The notes under the pieces are model-generated. The model was not told where the DNA came from and ran no database searches. It worked only from the letters and a program-made list of their open reading frames with translations. Of a stretch of 64,000 bases of DNA, positions 23,700 to 32,999 are shown piece by piece. The stretch spans positions 50,884,751 to 50,948,750 of the forward strand of contig CM076851.1 in assembly GCA_039519185.1 (NCBI GenBank), read 5' to 3'. The number at the start of each line of letters is the position of its first letter. Position 1 is the first letter of the stretch. Source of the stretch: Astragalus membranaceus. Taxonomy: Eukaryota; Streptophyta; Magnoliopsida; Fabales; Fabaceae. Both the position numbers and the translations under genes were made by a program.

Positions 23700-23785
23700 C
23701 GTCAGGGTTATGACTTCGGAGTTTATCCCTGGATTAGAATACTAATCTCCCAGCCATCCGTCATTGTGGTCCCTATATATATATA
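23700..23785. other. Right junction of the pararetrovirus cluster
   Basis: After the truncated polyprotein come short pieces also seen in the intergenic spacer near 14690-14790 (TTAGAATACTAATCT and CCAGCCATCCG), but in a different order and orientation. This indicates a rearranged end. The palindrome at 23764-23797 follows at once. Confidence 0.4.
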
Positions 23786-23797
23786 TAGGGACCACAA
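23764..23797. repeat. 34-bp perfect palindrome
   Basis: Arms TTGTGGTCCC and GGGACCACAA flank a (TA)n centre. Every base pairs about the centre between 23780 and 23781. It sits exactly where pararetrovirus similarity ends. Confidence 0.85.
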
Positions 23798-23803
23798 ATG
23801 TGA

Positions 23804-24129
23804 ACCTCCCAAAAATTGATATTGAAATGTTAATAGTATACATTTGATTGTTAACAGTCACATTTTTTTATTTTAAGAATGGTCCAGAACCTCCAAAATG
23901 AACTTATAAGATTGTTAGATACAACTTGCCATTTGTTTGCGGACCATTGGTTAGATGTTGCAAAACCTCAAAAAAAATGATATTGAAATATTAATAGTAT
24001 ACATTTGAATGTTAACATACACATTTGTTTGATTTTAAGAATAGTACATAAAATTCAAAGTGAATTTATAAGGTTGTTAGCTGCAACTAACCATTTGTTT
24101 GCGGACCATTGGTTAGATGTTGCAAAACC
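23804..24129. repeat. 161-bp tandem duplication
   Basis: Units start at 23804 and 23965 (ACCTC...TGATATTGAAAT) and share GCGGACCATTGGTTAGATGT near their ends. The copies have diverged by substitutions and small indels. Confidence 0.7.
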
Positions 24130-24584
24130 AAAAACATGTAGTACGGTGGTTAGTTGACACTAACCAAAGATTGTATATATAATGGCTTGATAACAGTGTC
24201 ATCTTATTTTTAGATTATGACTATGGTTAGCTAACACTAACCACGTATGTGCACCTCTATGGTCAGCTGTCACTAACCACTAAATTGATATAGTGTGGTT
24301 AGAAACCAGCTTCAACGGATTTGCCGTGTATTTTTCATAAAGGACTTACGCGCAAGTAACCGTGAAAAACTGATTTTAGTCCCATGTTCATCAACTGCAT
24401 AATGAGACATCAATGGCGTAAAGGAAGTGCGTCCTTCAATAGCGTGGATCAACTGTGTCGTCCGTTTTTGCAACAACTGTGGGCGTCCGATTTCTTTGCG
24501 TGAGTGCGTTTTTGAGGCTTACTTTTGGTGATGTAATGGCGTGCGAAGAAGAGTGTGGAATATATAATAAAGATCATGAAAAAA

Positions 24585-24896
24585 AGAAGAAGAAGAAGAA
24601 GAAGAAGAAGAAGAAGAAGAAGAAGAAGAAGAAGAAGAAGAAGAAGAAGAAGAAGAAGAAGAAGAAGAAGAAGAAGAAGAAGAAGAAGAAGAAGAAGAAG
24701 AAGAAGAAGAAGAAGAAGAAGAAGAAGAAGAAGAAGAAGAAGAAGAAGAAGAAGAAGAAGAAGAAGAAGAAGAAGAAGAAGAAGAAGAAGAAGAAGAAGA
24801 AGAAGAAGAAGAAGAAGAAGAAGAAGAAGAAGAAGAAGAAGAAGAAGAAGAAGAAGAAGAAGAAGAAGAAGAAGAAGAAGAAGAAGAAGAAGAAGA
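24585..24896. repeat. Long uninterrupted (GAA)n microsatellite
   Basis: About 310 bp, over 100 units, of pure AAG/GAA with no interruption visible. The poly-Lys, poly-Arg and poly-Leu frames through it are artefacts of the repeat. Confidence 0.97.
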
Positions 24897-25233
24897 ACGT
24901 GAAAGAAAAAAACGTGAAAAATAAAGAAGATGAGCGTAAAAGAAAGAGGAAATCTGAGAGAAATACTAGCCATTAAAGAGGAAATCTGAGAGAAATACTA
25001 GCCATTAAAGAAAGAGGAAAAAAAACTGATTTTTTTTAATTGTCCCTAAAAAATGGCCCATTAAATGGTTAATTAAATTAAATTATTTAATGTAATTAAA
25101 ACAAAAAAAAAGACTATGACACAAATACCCTTATTCAATACTAGCCATTAGATTAATTTTTTTTTGAAATTTTGTGAATCCAATGGCTAGAACTTATTTA
25201 GTAAAAATTACTAAGCAAAAGGCTTAGTAACAC

Positions 25234-25238
25234 AAGCC
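25234..25238. repeat. Target-site duplication, left copy (AAGCC)
   Basis: AAGCC precedes the left LTR and recurs at 39331-39335 after the right LTR. Confidence 0.88.
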
Positions 25239-25997
25239 TGTTTACCGTGATTTTTGGTAAACACCGCTAGTTACACACATGTGTTGCTTGCGAGATCAAC
25301 TAGAAACATCTCAGAACATTTGTGGTAAAGTCTTTTACTAAAAATTATTAATGTTTGCGGTTTGTTTAAAAATGATGATGATAACCGTATACAGTGAAAG
25401 GAAAACAAGCAAAAACGAAGAACGGAGTGGAAAAGGATTTAAGTTAAGTGCGAAGAAGAAGATGAAAGTAAGTGCAGAAACTTAAATGCAGAGTAAAGCG
25501 CAGGAATCTTAGATGAATGTAAAAGACATTGCATTGAATTGAAAGGTTTGGTTCGAAGATTCATACATTCGTTCTTGATGACTCGTTTTCTCTGTTGCGG
25601 AAGTATGAGTTTTTTCAGAACTTGTGTAGAAATGAAATTGCGACCTTTAACTCTACGAGAAAACTCCTATTTATAATAAAAGAGTAAAACAATAACCGCC
25701 CAGCGGTTTTCTAAATAAAATAACTGCTATTTCGACTAGACAACTGCTTCATCTTTCGACCATATTGCTATTCCTCCCTTCGACAACGCTCTTTGACTTG
25801 GCCTGCTACCCGACTAACATTCTTCTTTTTGTCGAAATATTGGCCTCAGCTTTCCAATTTTCGCTAAGTTAAGAACTAAATTGATTCTTCTTGGCTACCA
25901 CTTCCTGGTGTCGAAATATTGATCTTTCTTCTTGAATTTGTTAAGTCAAACCTTGTTGACTGCATTTAATTCTAGCCTGTCGAAAATGCAGGCTAAC
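25239..25997 (-). repeat. 3' LTR (left) of the Tat element with the PMD gene
   Basis: It matches 38571-39330 almost exactly; differences are a few substitutions (for example CATGTG/CACGTG near 25278). It ends CTAACA at 25997, next to the purine tract on the minus strand. Confidence 0.9.
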
Positions 25998-26002
25998 AAA
26001 TT

Positions 26003-26024
26003 GCCCCCCCCCCCCCCCAAAAAA
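26003..26024 (-). other. Polypurine tract with a 16-base G run
   Basis: On the minus strand CTTTTTT is followed by G16 and CAAT, directly upstream of the 3' LTR. It fixes the minus-strand orientation. The G run is unusually long for a PPT. Confidence 0.7.
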
Positions 26025-26397
26025 GACATTTTCGACTGAATTCTTGAATGAAGATAGAAAATGACTTTTTGAAATATCTTTCGACTATCCCATAAAATAT
26101 TATGATATCATTTAATATCTTTTCTCAGAATATGAGGGGACGTCTCTGCGCAAAATACAGCTCGGTTGGCGCTTTCCTTCAATGAAAGAGTGCCACGTGT
26201 AGAAAAGCAACTGTTTAGATCTTCACGATCCCACGTTTCCCCACTAACGCCATGAGTATTCAGAATTTCTTTTCTTTTTTAATTAAATAATCGTGGCCAA
26301 AACCGATATAAAAATATCTGCGCCATTTCACTTCTCTCTTTTTTAGAAACCTTCATCATCTTCTTCTCTGTGAATCTCCATTTCTTCTTCCCCAGCG

Positions 26398-26781
26398 TGT
26401 GATACCAATGTTTTTAAAACCGGACCGGAGATCGAACCGGCGAGGCCTCCGGTTCATGGTTCAATCGGTTCAACCGGTTCAACCATGGTTGAACCGGATG
26501 AGTAATTTATTAAATAAAAAATAAAAAATATTAAATTTTGGAGAAAAAAGTAAATTTAAAAATAAAAAAATGTATTTCGGGCGGTTCAATCCGATTCGGT
26601 TTCCGGTTCAAAGCGGTTGAACCGCGGTTCAACCCGGTTCTTCCCCGGTTCGATCCGGTTCTGGGTGGTTCAATAGGACTACGGTTCAAATGGGGTTGAA
26701 CCAACCGGCTGGGGGTCCGGTTCCCGGTTCAACCGGTTGAACCCGTCGATCCGGTCCGGTTTTTAAAACATTGTGTGATAC
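26398..26781. repeat. 8-bp target duplication (TGTGATAC) flanking the MITE
   Basis: TGTGATAC occurs at 26398-26405 and again at 26774-26781, directly flanking the MITE. Eight-base duplications are typical of hAT transposases. Confidence 0.88.
26406..26773. mobile_element. hAT-type MITE with GGTTCAACCGG repeats
   Basis: 368 bp, with terminal inverted repeats CAATGTTTTTAAAACCGGAC and its complement, and a perfect 8-bp TSD. The interior is built of CCGGTTCAACCGG-type words on both sides of a short A/T-rich core, so most of the element can fold on itself. It has no coding capacity. It lies just upstream of the antisense PMD gene start. Confidence 0.88.
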
Positions 26782-26986
26782 AGAACTCTCTTTACGAAAA
26801 AAAAAATACCATTTCTCTGTGAGCTCTATTTCTGCGATAATGGCATCATTCCAACATCGCTCTTGGCACTGTAAGTTCTGAATAGCAAATACTTGTATCT
26901 GAACCGGTTCTAAGCAAGGAGCAAACCATAATTTACCAGTCTCAGGTATTAATCCCCTCTCCTAAACCTTTCAAATATGCATTTTA

Positions 26987-28163
26987 AGGACCCCTTCCTC
27001 TTTCTGATGACGATTCTGACAAGATTAAGAAAGTTTTTCCTAGCTATCACAAATATAGCCCTAGGGTCTTCAGCAAGGGTCCATACTTAATGGATTTCAT
27101 GAGTAACCCGAATAGGGTTCTTAGGTCTTCACCCCCATCTGATAAAAACCACGCTCTTTATCTCACCTGGTTAGAAAAAGTAGAATTGAAAAAGAAGGAA
27201 ACCTAGAAAGAGCAAGGTATTTTTGACTTGATACAACTATCGAAGTATGGGCCTAGATACCAAATCCCCATGCTTATTGCAGCATTGCATTTTTGGGAGA
27301 TAACCACCAACAGTCTGCATTTGAAATGTGGCATGCTCACTCCCACCTTACTAGATGTGGCAGCTATTACTGGATTAACACCATTGGGGGAGGTCTTCGA
27401 CCCTACTACTACTGGTAATAAGCATGAGTTTGTTTTCAAGCGTACCACTTGTAAAGGGTACGCCGAAGATAATCATGTCACCGATAGTGAAGAGGTTTCT
27501 GAGGAAGAGCACATTGCTTTTCTCACTTTTTGGCTCTCCTTTTATGTCTTTTGCTCTTCGTCACTCCAAGTGGCGAAAATGTATATCCCATTAGCCATCC
27601 AGATACATGAGCGTCGAAATATAGGCCTGGGCAGTCTCATTTTAGGGTCTCTCTATGATAGTCTTCGACAAGGGGTTCTTGCCCTGAAAGGGCGTCAATC
27701 AGAAGATAAATTTTTAGTTTCTGGACCGATTTGGCTGTTTCAGTTGTGGCTCTTGGCTACTTTTGAGTCGAAGTTACAACTATACGTCCCTGATGATCAT
27801 CTTGCTATGGTCAAACAAAGAAGTGTCGAAGGTGAACGACTTGCTGTTTTGAAACCTAGAGAAATAGCAGTGTCCATCCCAGACCTATTTTCTGCATCAT
27901 TTAACATGTTCATGAACTGCACAGATTTCCTTCCTTCAATGGCACCTTTTGCCAAGAGAACCCGTGGGCCATCTTGGTTCACGAGAAAGTTTCCTTCTAC
28001 TACTCTTGTCGAAGAGGAGGAGACTAATCAAATTTGGGAGGCCTTTTTAACTCCCAAGTTTTTATCAGCTAGGATTTCTCCTGGGAAATCTGCATCTTCC
28101 TTTAGCACATGCCCCTATCACCCTAGTCTAGTAGCAAGACAATTCGGGTTATGCCAACTTTGA
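26987..28163 (+). pseudogene. PMD block of the antisense gene
   Basis: Coding is broken only by the TAG at 27204. The segment IPMLIAALHFWEITTNSLHL, then the GMLTPTLLDVAAITGLTP block, followed by an FLTFWLSFYVFCSS helix and a GPIWLFQLWLLATF block, is the classic plant mobile domain (aminotransferase-like PMD) pattern. The domain is roughly 300 residues, close to the usual length. No catalytic motif is expected. It ends with TGA near 28160, after which related sequence goes on. Confidence 0.72.
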
Positions 28164-29097
28164 CCTAGCCCTTTTTTCAGGTCTAAGAGAGAGATGGTGC
28201 TTCCAGAGAATGAGGAAGAATGGAGAGAGTGCCTTAACTGGTTTCCCCAAGACTCTTTTACTTTCGTTCCCATCCCTTTCGAACCATTTTTCTCCTGTAC
28301 AAAGGAGTTTTCTAAATGGTGGAAAGAGTATTTCACCAGAAAATTTACTGATGTCGAATAGGCCACTTTGTTGTCACAACTAATTTCTGCTTTTCCTTCT
28401 GCGCAGAAAAAGACGACAAAGTCGAAAGGTACACACATTCAAGAAATTCGAGCATTTCAAAGATACTTTGAAACTCTATATGATCCAAAAACTAACCTTC
28501 GTCGAACTGTTTCTCAAGCTGCAAAAGTGTTTAAACAAAAACATCTTGATAAAATTCCAACCATGGTTTTTCCACCTTATGTGCCTGATAAATACTTTTT
28601 TGCTTTAACACAAAACAAACTTAAGTTTCCACCTTTACCAACCAGTAAACTGGCTCTGGCATTTTGGTCACCAATTCCAGAATGGTTTATATGTGGTTCG
28701 ACTAAGGCATTGTTCAATTTTTCCGACTAAAACAGCTGAGAAAGTAGTTCCGGTTAATCAAGACATATACACGTTTGAGGGTAATCTTCATTTAGATATT
28801 CAACATATTCGAATCTTGTCTTCCAGTAGAGAAGGTGATGCACAAGACTTTTTAGAAAAAATGAATTTTTCTTTTGTGTATGATTTATACTTACATGTTT
28901 TGTCGAATATTTGTAGTGTTCCTATCACATCTTCCTCGACAGATGATGCCACAACAAAGACGAAGAAAAAGAACAGTGAGGCTTCGTCGAAAAAAGAACA
29001 ACCTCTTCAAGAAGAAAAACAAAAAGTCAGTGTCTTTTCACTTTCTCTTTGTATCACCTTATTATACTTTTTGACTGATTATCTCTCTTTTTTGTAG
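28164..29097 (+). pseudogene. Middle part of the antisense PMD gene
   Basis: After the stop, a WRECLNWFPQDSFTFVPIPF block continues in frame to a second stop near 28359. Then 28368-28730 is open (KKTTKSKGTHIQEIRAFQRY and an FPPYVPDKYFFALTQNKL block), followed by a frame change into a Ser/Lys-rich segment that ends at a probable donor (AAACAAAAA|GTCAGT, 29024). These segments usually follow the PMD in transposon-borne copies. No known catalytic motif. Confidence 0.5.
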
Positions 29098-29260
29098 AGT
29101 CAAAAAAGAACAAGCAGCTCTTTAACTTCAAATCCAAAGAAGACAAAAAAGGACAAACCATCAGTTGTGAGCGACTCAGAGGTCGAAACTCTTAACTTCT
29201 TGCCTATTTATGTTTACTTTCTTCTTCCTGCTTATGCTTATATGAGCATTGCATTTTCAG

Positions 29261-30741
29261 TCCGATGAGGTGCCACTGATCAGGACTAAGCCTGTTAAGA
29301 TTCAAATTTCTGAAGTGGAGAGAGAGAGAGAGAAAAACGAAAAACTCTCAGGATGTCTCCAAAGTTATTCCTCAACAGACTTCTGTCGAAAGGCAGCAGA
29401 AAAAGGAGAGAAAACCCAAAGAAGATGCTCCCATCATTTCAGAGAAAACACCCAAGAAGGTTCTCAAAAAGCCTGTGAGCGCACTTTCTCGTGTTGAAGA
29501 TACCCAATCCAAGGTACCTGATCGATACTTATATCCACTTTGAGAATTTTATTTATCTATGGTAACACCTACCTCATTACCAGGGAATTGACATCCTCGA
29601 CCCCTGAGGCTCAGATAAGGAAGGTTACGCCTACCTCTACTCATTCCCCTCCAAAGACACCAACTGCTGAAAAAGGTGTCGAAGAAGAAAAACTGATTCA
29701 TGACCAACCTCTTATTGATGTGGAAGATACTCCAATGGCTGAAGCAATTACCCCTGCTGATGTTACAAAAGAGGTTTCTGGGCATGGCCAAGAGCAAGCT
29801 GATATGAACGTTGATGAAGGCTATGATGCTGGCCAAGGTGGGGCTGAAATCAGCATACCTTCTTCTCCAAACATGGAGGAGCAAGAGTGCAGTGGAGAAG
29901 GGAATGAGGATGATGAAGAGGAGGAAAAAGAAGAGAAAGGTGAATCCCCTGAGGTAGCCAACCTTCCCTGCTCTGGGGCTTCGACACACCACACCAACAT
30001 TAGCTCAGAGGAATTGTCAGCTTTACAGAATAAGAATCCTCTTGAAGCATTTAAACTAATGGTGAATGGTTTCTCTTCGACGGAGAGCCGACCAAGTGTT
30101 TCGACTGCTTTTGTTGGTGGTAACTTTGAGGGTTCTAAGAAGGATCTAATTCAAGAGCTTCGAACAATCCTCTTTGAGGTAGACTTGTTCACGGCTATCG
30201 AAGAAGATCAATCACTCACCTTTAAAATTAAGGCTTTGCTCAATGGGTTAAACACTTTAGGCTCAAGTGAATCTCTTTTAGGTTTCATTATTGAGTTTGA
30301 GCCTTTTTTAGAACAAATCTCAAGAGATATTCAGCGGAGAAAGAACCTTATTGTGAAGAGGGAGGGTGACGTCAAATTTTACAAGAAGAAAGTGCAGCAG
30401 TCGAAGCATCCGAAGCCAAAATTTCGACTCTGGAAATTAATGAATCAGTTGATGCCCAAGAAATAGGTGAACATGATGCCATCATTTTACAGTACCAGGA
30501 GCAAATTAAAGCTTTGCAGTCGAAAATTGTGGCAGAGGAGAAGAAGAAAGATATTGTCCGGCAGAGATCTTCAAAAACTGCACTTCAAACTGAAGCAACT
30601 CTGGCACTTAAGCATCTGGAAAGGGTTCAGAAATATGAAGCAGCAATTAAGAAGTCGATTGAAGATGCAGCCCTCCTTGACACCAGATTAAAAATTGCTA
30701 GAGGTGTCTTTGAAATAATTAAAAACACTTTTGTAATTTAA
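29261..30741 (+). pseudogene. C-terminal acidic and coiled-coil part of the antisense PMD gene
   Basis: A Lys/Glu-rich exon (29261-29514) is followed by an exon open from about 29583 to 30466 with many Thr/Pro/Glu residues, then a Glu/Asp run (DDEEEEKEEKGE) near 29915. The last ~120 codons (30400-30741) form heptad-like coiled coil in another frame (QYQEQIKALQSKIVAEEKKK), so a frameshift lies near 30390. The gene ends with TAA at 30741, before the GC-rich insertion. Confidence 0.5.
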
Positions 30742-30789
30742 TTTCTACTTCTCTGGTTTCTGAAATTAACTCTGTACTCTGACAATATT

Positions 30790-32057
30790 TGTTTGGCATT
30801 CGCATTTCGTACGCAAAAGGGAATTTTTAAAGACACCCAAAACATCTTTTCATTGTCACGGCAACGATCACTGGGAACAGCCACCTGGGGCGCCCCAGCA
30901 ACCTTCAGAAATAATAAGTTTTTATTTTTAAAAATGGGACACGCAGATGGACAACTGAAAATGCTTCACAACGCTTTTTGAATCGTTCAAAACGGATGTC
31001 TGAGTCAAAAGATATGGCGAAAACAGTTTTCGAAAATATTTTGGAACATCCTGAAAACTGGCGCCCTGGGCACCCAGCTCCCAGGCACCTGGCGCCCAGC
31101 GCCTAGCAAGAAGCAACACACGCACGCACACACCCGAGCGCTCAGCGCCCAGCGCCTGGCGCCCAGCGCCTGGCGCCCAGCGCCTGGCGCCCAGCGCCTG
31201 GCGCCCAGCGCCTTGGCGCAACACACAACACACGCACACGGGCGCTCAGCGCCCAGCGCTAGCACCCAGCGCCCAGCGCTACGCAAACACACACGCGCAC
31301 GGGCGCTCAGCGCCCAGCGCCCAGTCACACACGCACAGCAACACGCCCTGGGCACCCAGCGCCCAGAACGCTTCCAGCACCAGATTTTTACCCAAATTCA
31401 GCACAAACATCATTTTTTTCCAAATTGTCTCTTGACTCAATTACAACACACATTTCAATCATCATGGATACACATAGAAATCATCAAAATTATACACTAT
31501 CCATTCGAATTCAACAACAATCCCAATTACAACATAGATCACGCATATAGCAACATCAAGAACAAGATTTCGTAAACATCGTAACAATCATAGTAACATC
31601 TAGGCTATCACTACTTAGGATCTATCATAGGAATTATTATAGAAATCGATAGGGCTCCCCTTACCTCGAATTAGAAAAATAGGATCTCTAGAGATGATCA
31701 CGAACGGGACCACGGCAACCGGATCACGCCTCCTCTTTTCTCCTTGAAGCTTGCGACTCTTCTCTTCTCCCTCTCCCTCTCTACGGCGCGCCTCTCCCTT
31801 GTTTTCTCTCTTTTCTCAAATTTCGCAATTGGTCACAACAAACCCTAACCCCTAAGCACTTGTCCACTTCGCATATGACAAGAGTCATGGGCTTGGGCTT
31901 CTCACTTAAGCCCAAGTCCATTTAGTTTGGCACCTCCACCTTCTAATACTTCCTACACATATTAATATAAACTCTAATTAATTAAATTATACCCAGTAAA
32001 TTAAATAAATTCCTAAATACTTAATTAAATAATTAATTAAATATTTAGGGTGTTACA
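30790..32057 (-). mobile_element. LTR-like insertion, ends uncertain
   Basis: On the minus strand this begins TGTAACACCC at 32057, exactly where the integrase frame stops being recognisable, and runs through a GC-rich repeat into the region behind the antisense gene. The TGTAACACCC start, A/T-rich beginning and gene-free content look like an LTR. I could not find the matching end or a target duplication (GCTTC on the right flank has no partner), and the rest of the integrase is absent. It may be a truncated element or a deletion product. Confidence 0.4.
30885..31370. repeat. GC-rich GCGCC/CAGCGCC short-period repeat cluster
   Basis: Repeated words such as GGCGCCCAGCGCCT and GGCGCTCAGCGCCC, both self-complementary in part, are mixed with ACACACGCAC runs. 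At least ten GGCGCC-type palindromic cores are visible. Its composition differs sharply from the A/T-rich surroundings. Frames through it are Ala/Gly/Arg-rich artefacts. Confidence 0.8.
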
Positions 32058-32065
32058 GCTTCGAC

Positions 32066-32650
32066 CTACTTAGTGAAGTAATCGATGCCTACTAATATAT
32101 AACGGTGGCCTTTTGACGAAGTTGGTTTAATTTCACCATTTATGTCTAAGGCCCATCCTCTAAATGGCCAAGGTTTTACTATTGAATGTAACTCACTTGC
32201 AGGTACATGTTGCACCCCTGCGTGTTTTTGACATTCTTGGCATCCTTTAGCAAAATCTATGCAATCTTTTAGCATAGTTGGCCAGTACACTCCTTGTCGA
32301 AATAAGAGCCACTTCATCTTGTGGCCTGCTTGGTGAGATCCACAAGCTCCACTATGAGTATTTGATATTGCTAAGTATGCCTCATTTTCACTAAGGCATT
32401 TAAGCAAAACTCCTTCAGGAGTTTTCTTAAACAATTCATTTCCAATAATCACGTAGCTTAATGCCCTATACTTGGTTTTTCGATTTGTTGTTCCCGTTGG
32501 ATTTTCCAAGTATTCGACAATTGGTTTTCGCCAATCATCATTCGACATATTGTCAATGGAAAAAATTTCGCCATTTTCATTTGGAGGTAGTAACAATTCT
32601 GACTTGTCTGCCCCCCCCCCCCTCCCCAAGTTTTGGCATTGACAATTCAT
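32066..32650 (-). pseudogene. Integrase N-terminal part of the Tat element
   Basis: The HHCC zinc-binding domain is readable (HSGACGSHQAGH, then CQECQKHAG), followed by the start of the catalytic core with its first Asp (WALDINGEIKP) and IDYFTK. The next codon is a stop (TAG) and the frame is then replaced at 32057 by the LTR-like insertion, so the second Asp and the Glu of the DDE triad are missing. It cannot be active. Confidence 0.75.
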
Positions 32651-32963
32651 CTTCAGAATAGTCTGTCGAAATTAATTTCTCCTTGATCTCTATGAATTCA
32701 CTGAGTTTTGTTTGAGAAACTTTATAGCCTGAAGCAATTTGTGCCAAATCGTTTGCCTCGTGATTTTCAATTCGAGGTATATGCTCAATGTTAACATAGT
32801 CGAAGCGTTTCAACAGAGCATTGGCAGTGATGAAGTATATGATTAAATTCTCCTTAATACATTTATACTCCTTAGTTAATTGTTTCACCCCTAATTCAGA
32901 GTCGCCTCTAATTTCGACAGCTTTTGCCCCCAGTTCTAACAAAACTTCTAGTCCTGCTAACAA
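32577..32963 (-). pseudogene. Archaeal-type RNase H C-terminal part, Tat element
   Basis: This carries on the second RNase H (GDSELGVKQL, then NALLKRFDYVNIEHIPRIEN) after an in-frame stop near 33001. The frame is lost at a C12 run (32611-32622, G12 on the coding strand), after which the integrase is read in another frame. The double RNase H arrangement is diagnostic for the Tat lineage. Confidence 0.7.
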
Positions 32964-32999
32964 GGCTTCGTACTCGGCCTCATTATTAGAGCAAAGTTC

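Larger units (their letters stand above)
12613..23785. mobile_element. Rearranged endogenous pararetrovirus cluster (Caulimoviridae-like)
   Basis: The block contains movement-protein-like, zinc-knuckle coat-like and protease-RT-RNase H reading frames, with no integrase and no LTRs, which is the gene content of plant pararetroviruses. Three copies of one ~600-bp intergenic region alternate in orientation (14008-14634, 15065-15690, about 20240-20790). One minus-strand stretch keeps a circularly consistent order: polyprotein, intergenic region, movement protein, coat N-terminus. The reading frames carry stops and frameshifts, so this is a resident, decayed copy. Genus cannot be assigned by eye. 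The left part continues beyond the LARD insertion into bases 1-30. Confidence 0.75.
23786..25233. other. Intergenic stretch without a gene
   Basis: It holds a 161-bp tandem duplication, three related short palindromes of the GGTTAGT...ACTAACC type (about 24142, 24223, 24260), the GAA array, a 32-bp tandem duplication near 24945-25007 (GGAAATCTGAGAGAAATACT) and A/T-rich DNA. No supported ORF exists apart from the low-complexity frames of the GAA array. Confidence 0.6.
26839..30741 (+). pseudogene. Antisense plant-mobile-domain gene of the Tat element (decayed)
   Basis: This gene is on the strand opposite to gag-pol. A probable first exon starts at ATG 26839 (MASFQHRSW) and ends before GTAAGT near 26870. 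Coding resumes near 26987 and runs through an in-frame TAG at 27204-27206 into the PMD block (27228-28163). After further stops (about 28160 and 28359) and a frame change near 28730 come a Lys/Ser-rich linker and probable introns (donor near 29024 with acceptor near 29098; acceptor before TCCGATGAGG near 29261; donor before GTACCTG near 29515 with acceptor near 29582). An acidic region and a coiled-coil C-terminus end at 30741. PMD proteins occur in plants both as silencing factors and as transposon cargo; here the location says cargo. Confidence 0.7.

Noticed and set aside
24449..24976. Poly-Lys, poly-Arg and poly-Leu frames over the GAA array
   Set aside because: Artefacts of a trinucleotide repeat that is open in several frames on both strands.
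30928..31575. Ala/Gly/Arg-rich frames through the GC-rich repeat island
   Set aside because: Repeat-driven frames on both strands without any domain or start context.
32605..32622. C12 run as a gap or assembly error
   Set aside because: Homopolymer error is possible, but the surrounding frames are broken elsewhere too, so the element is degenerate regardless.
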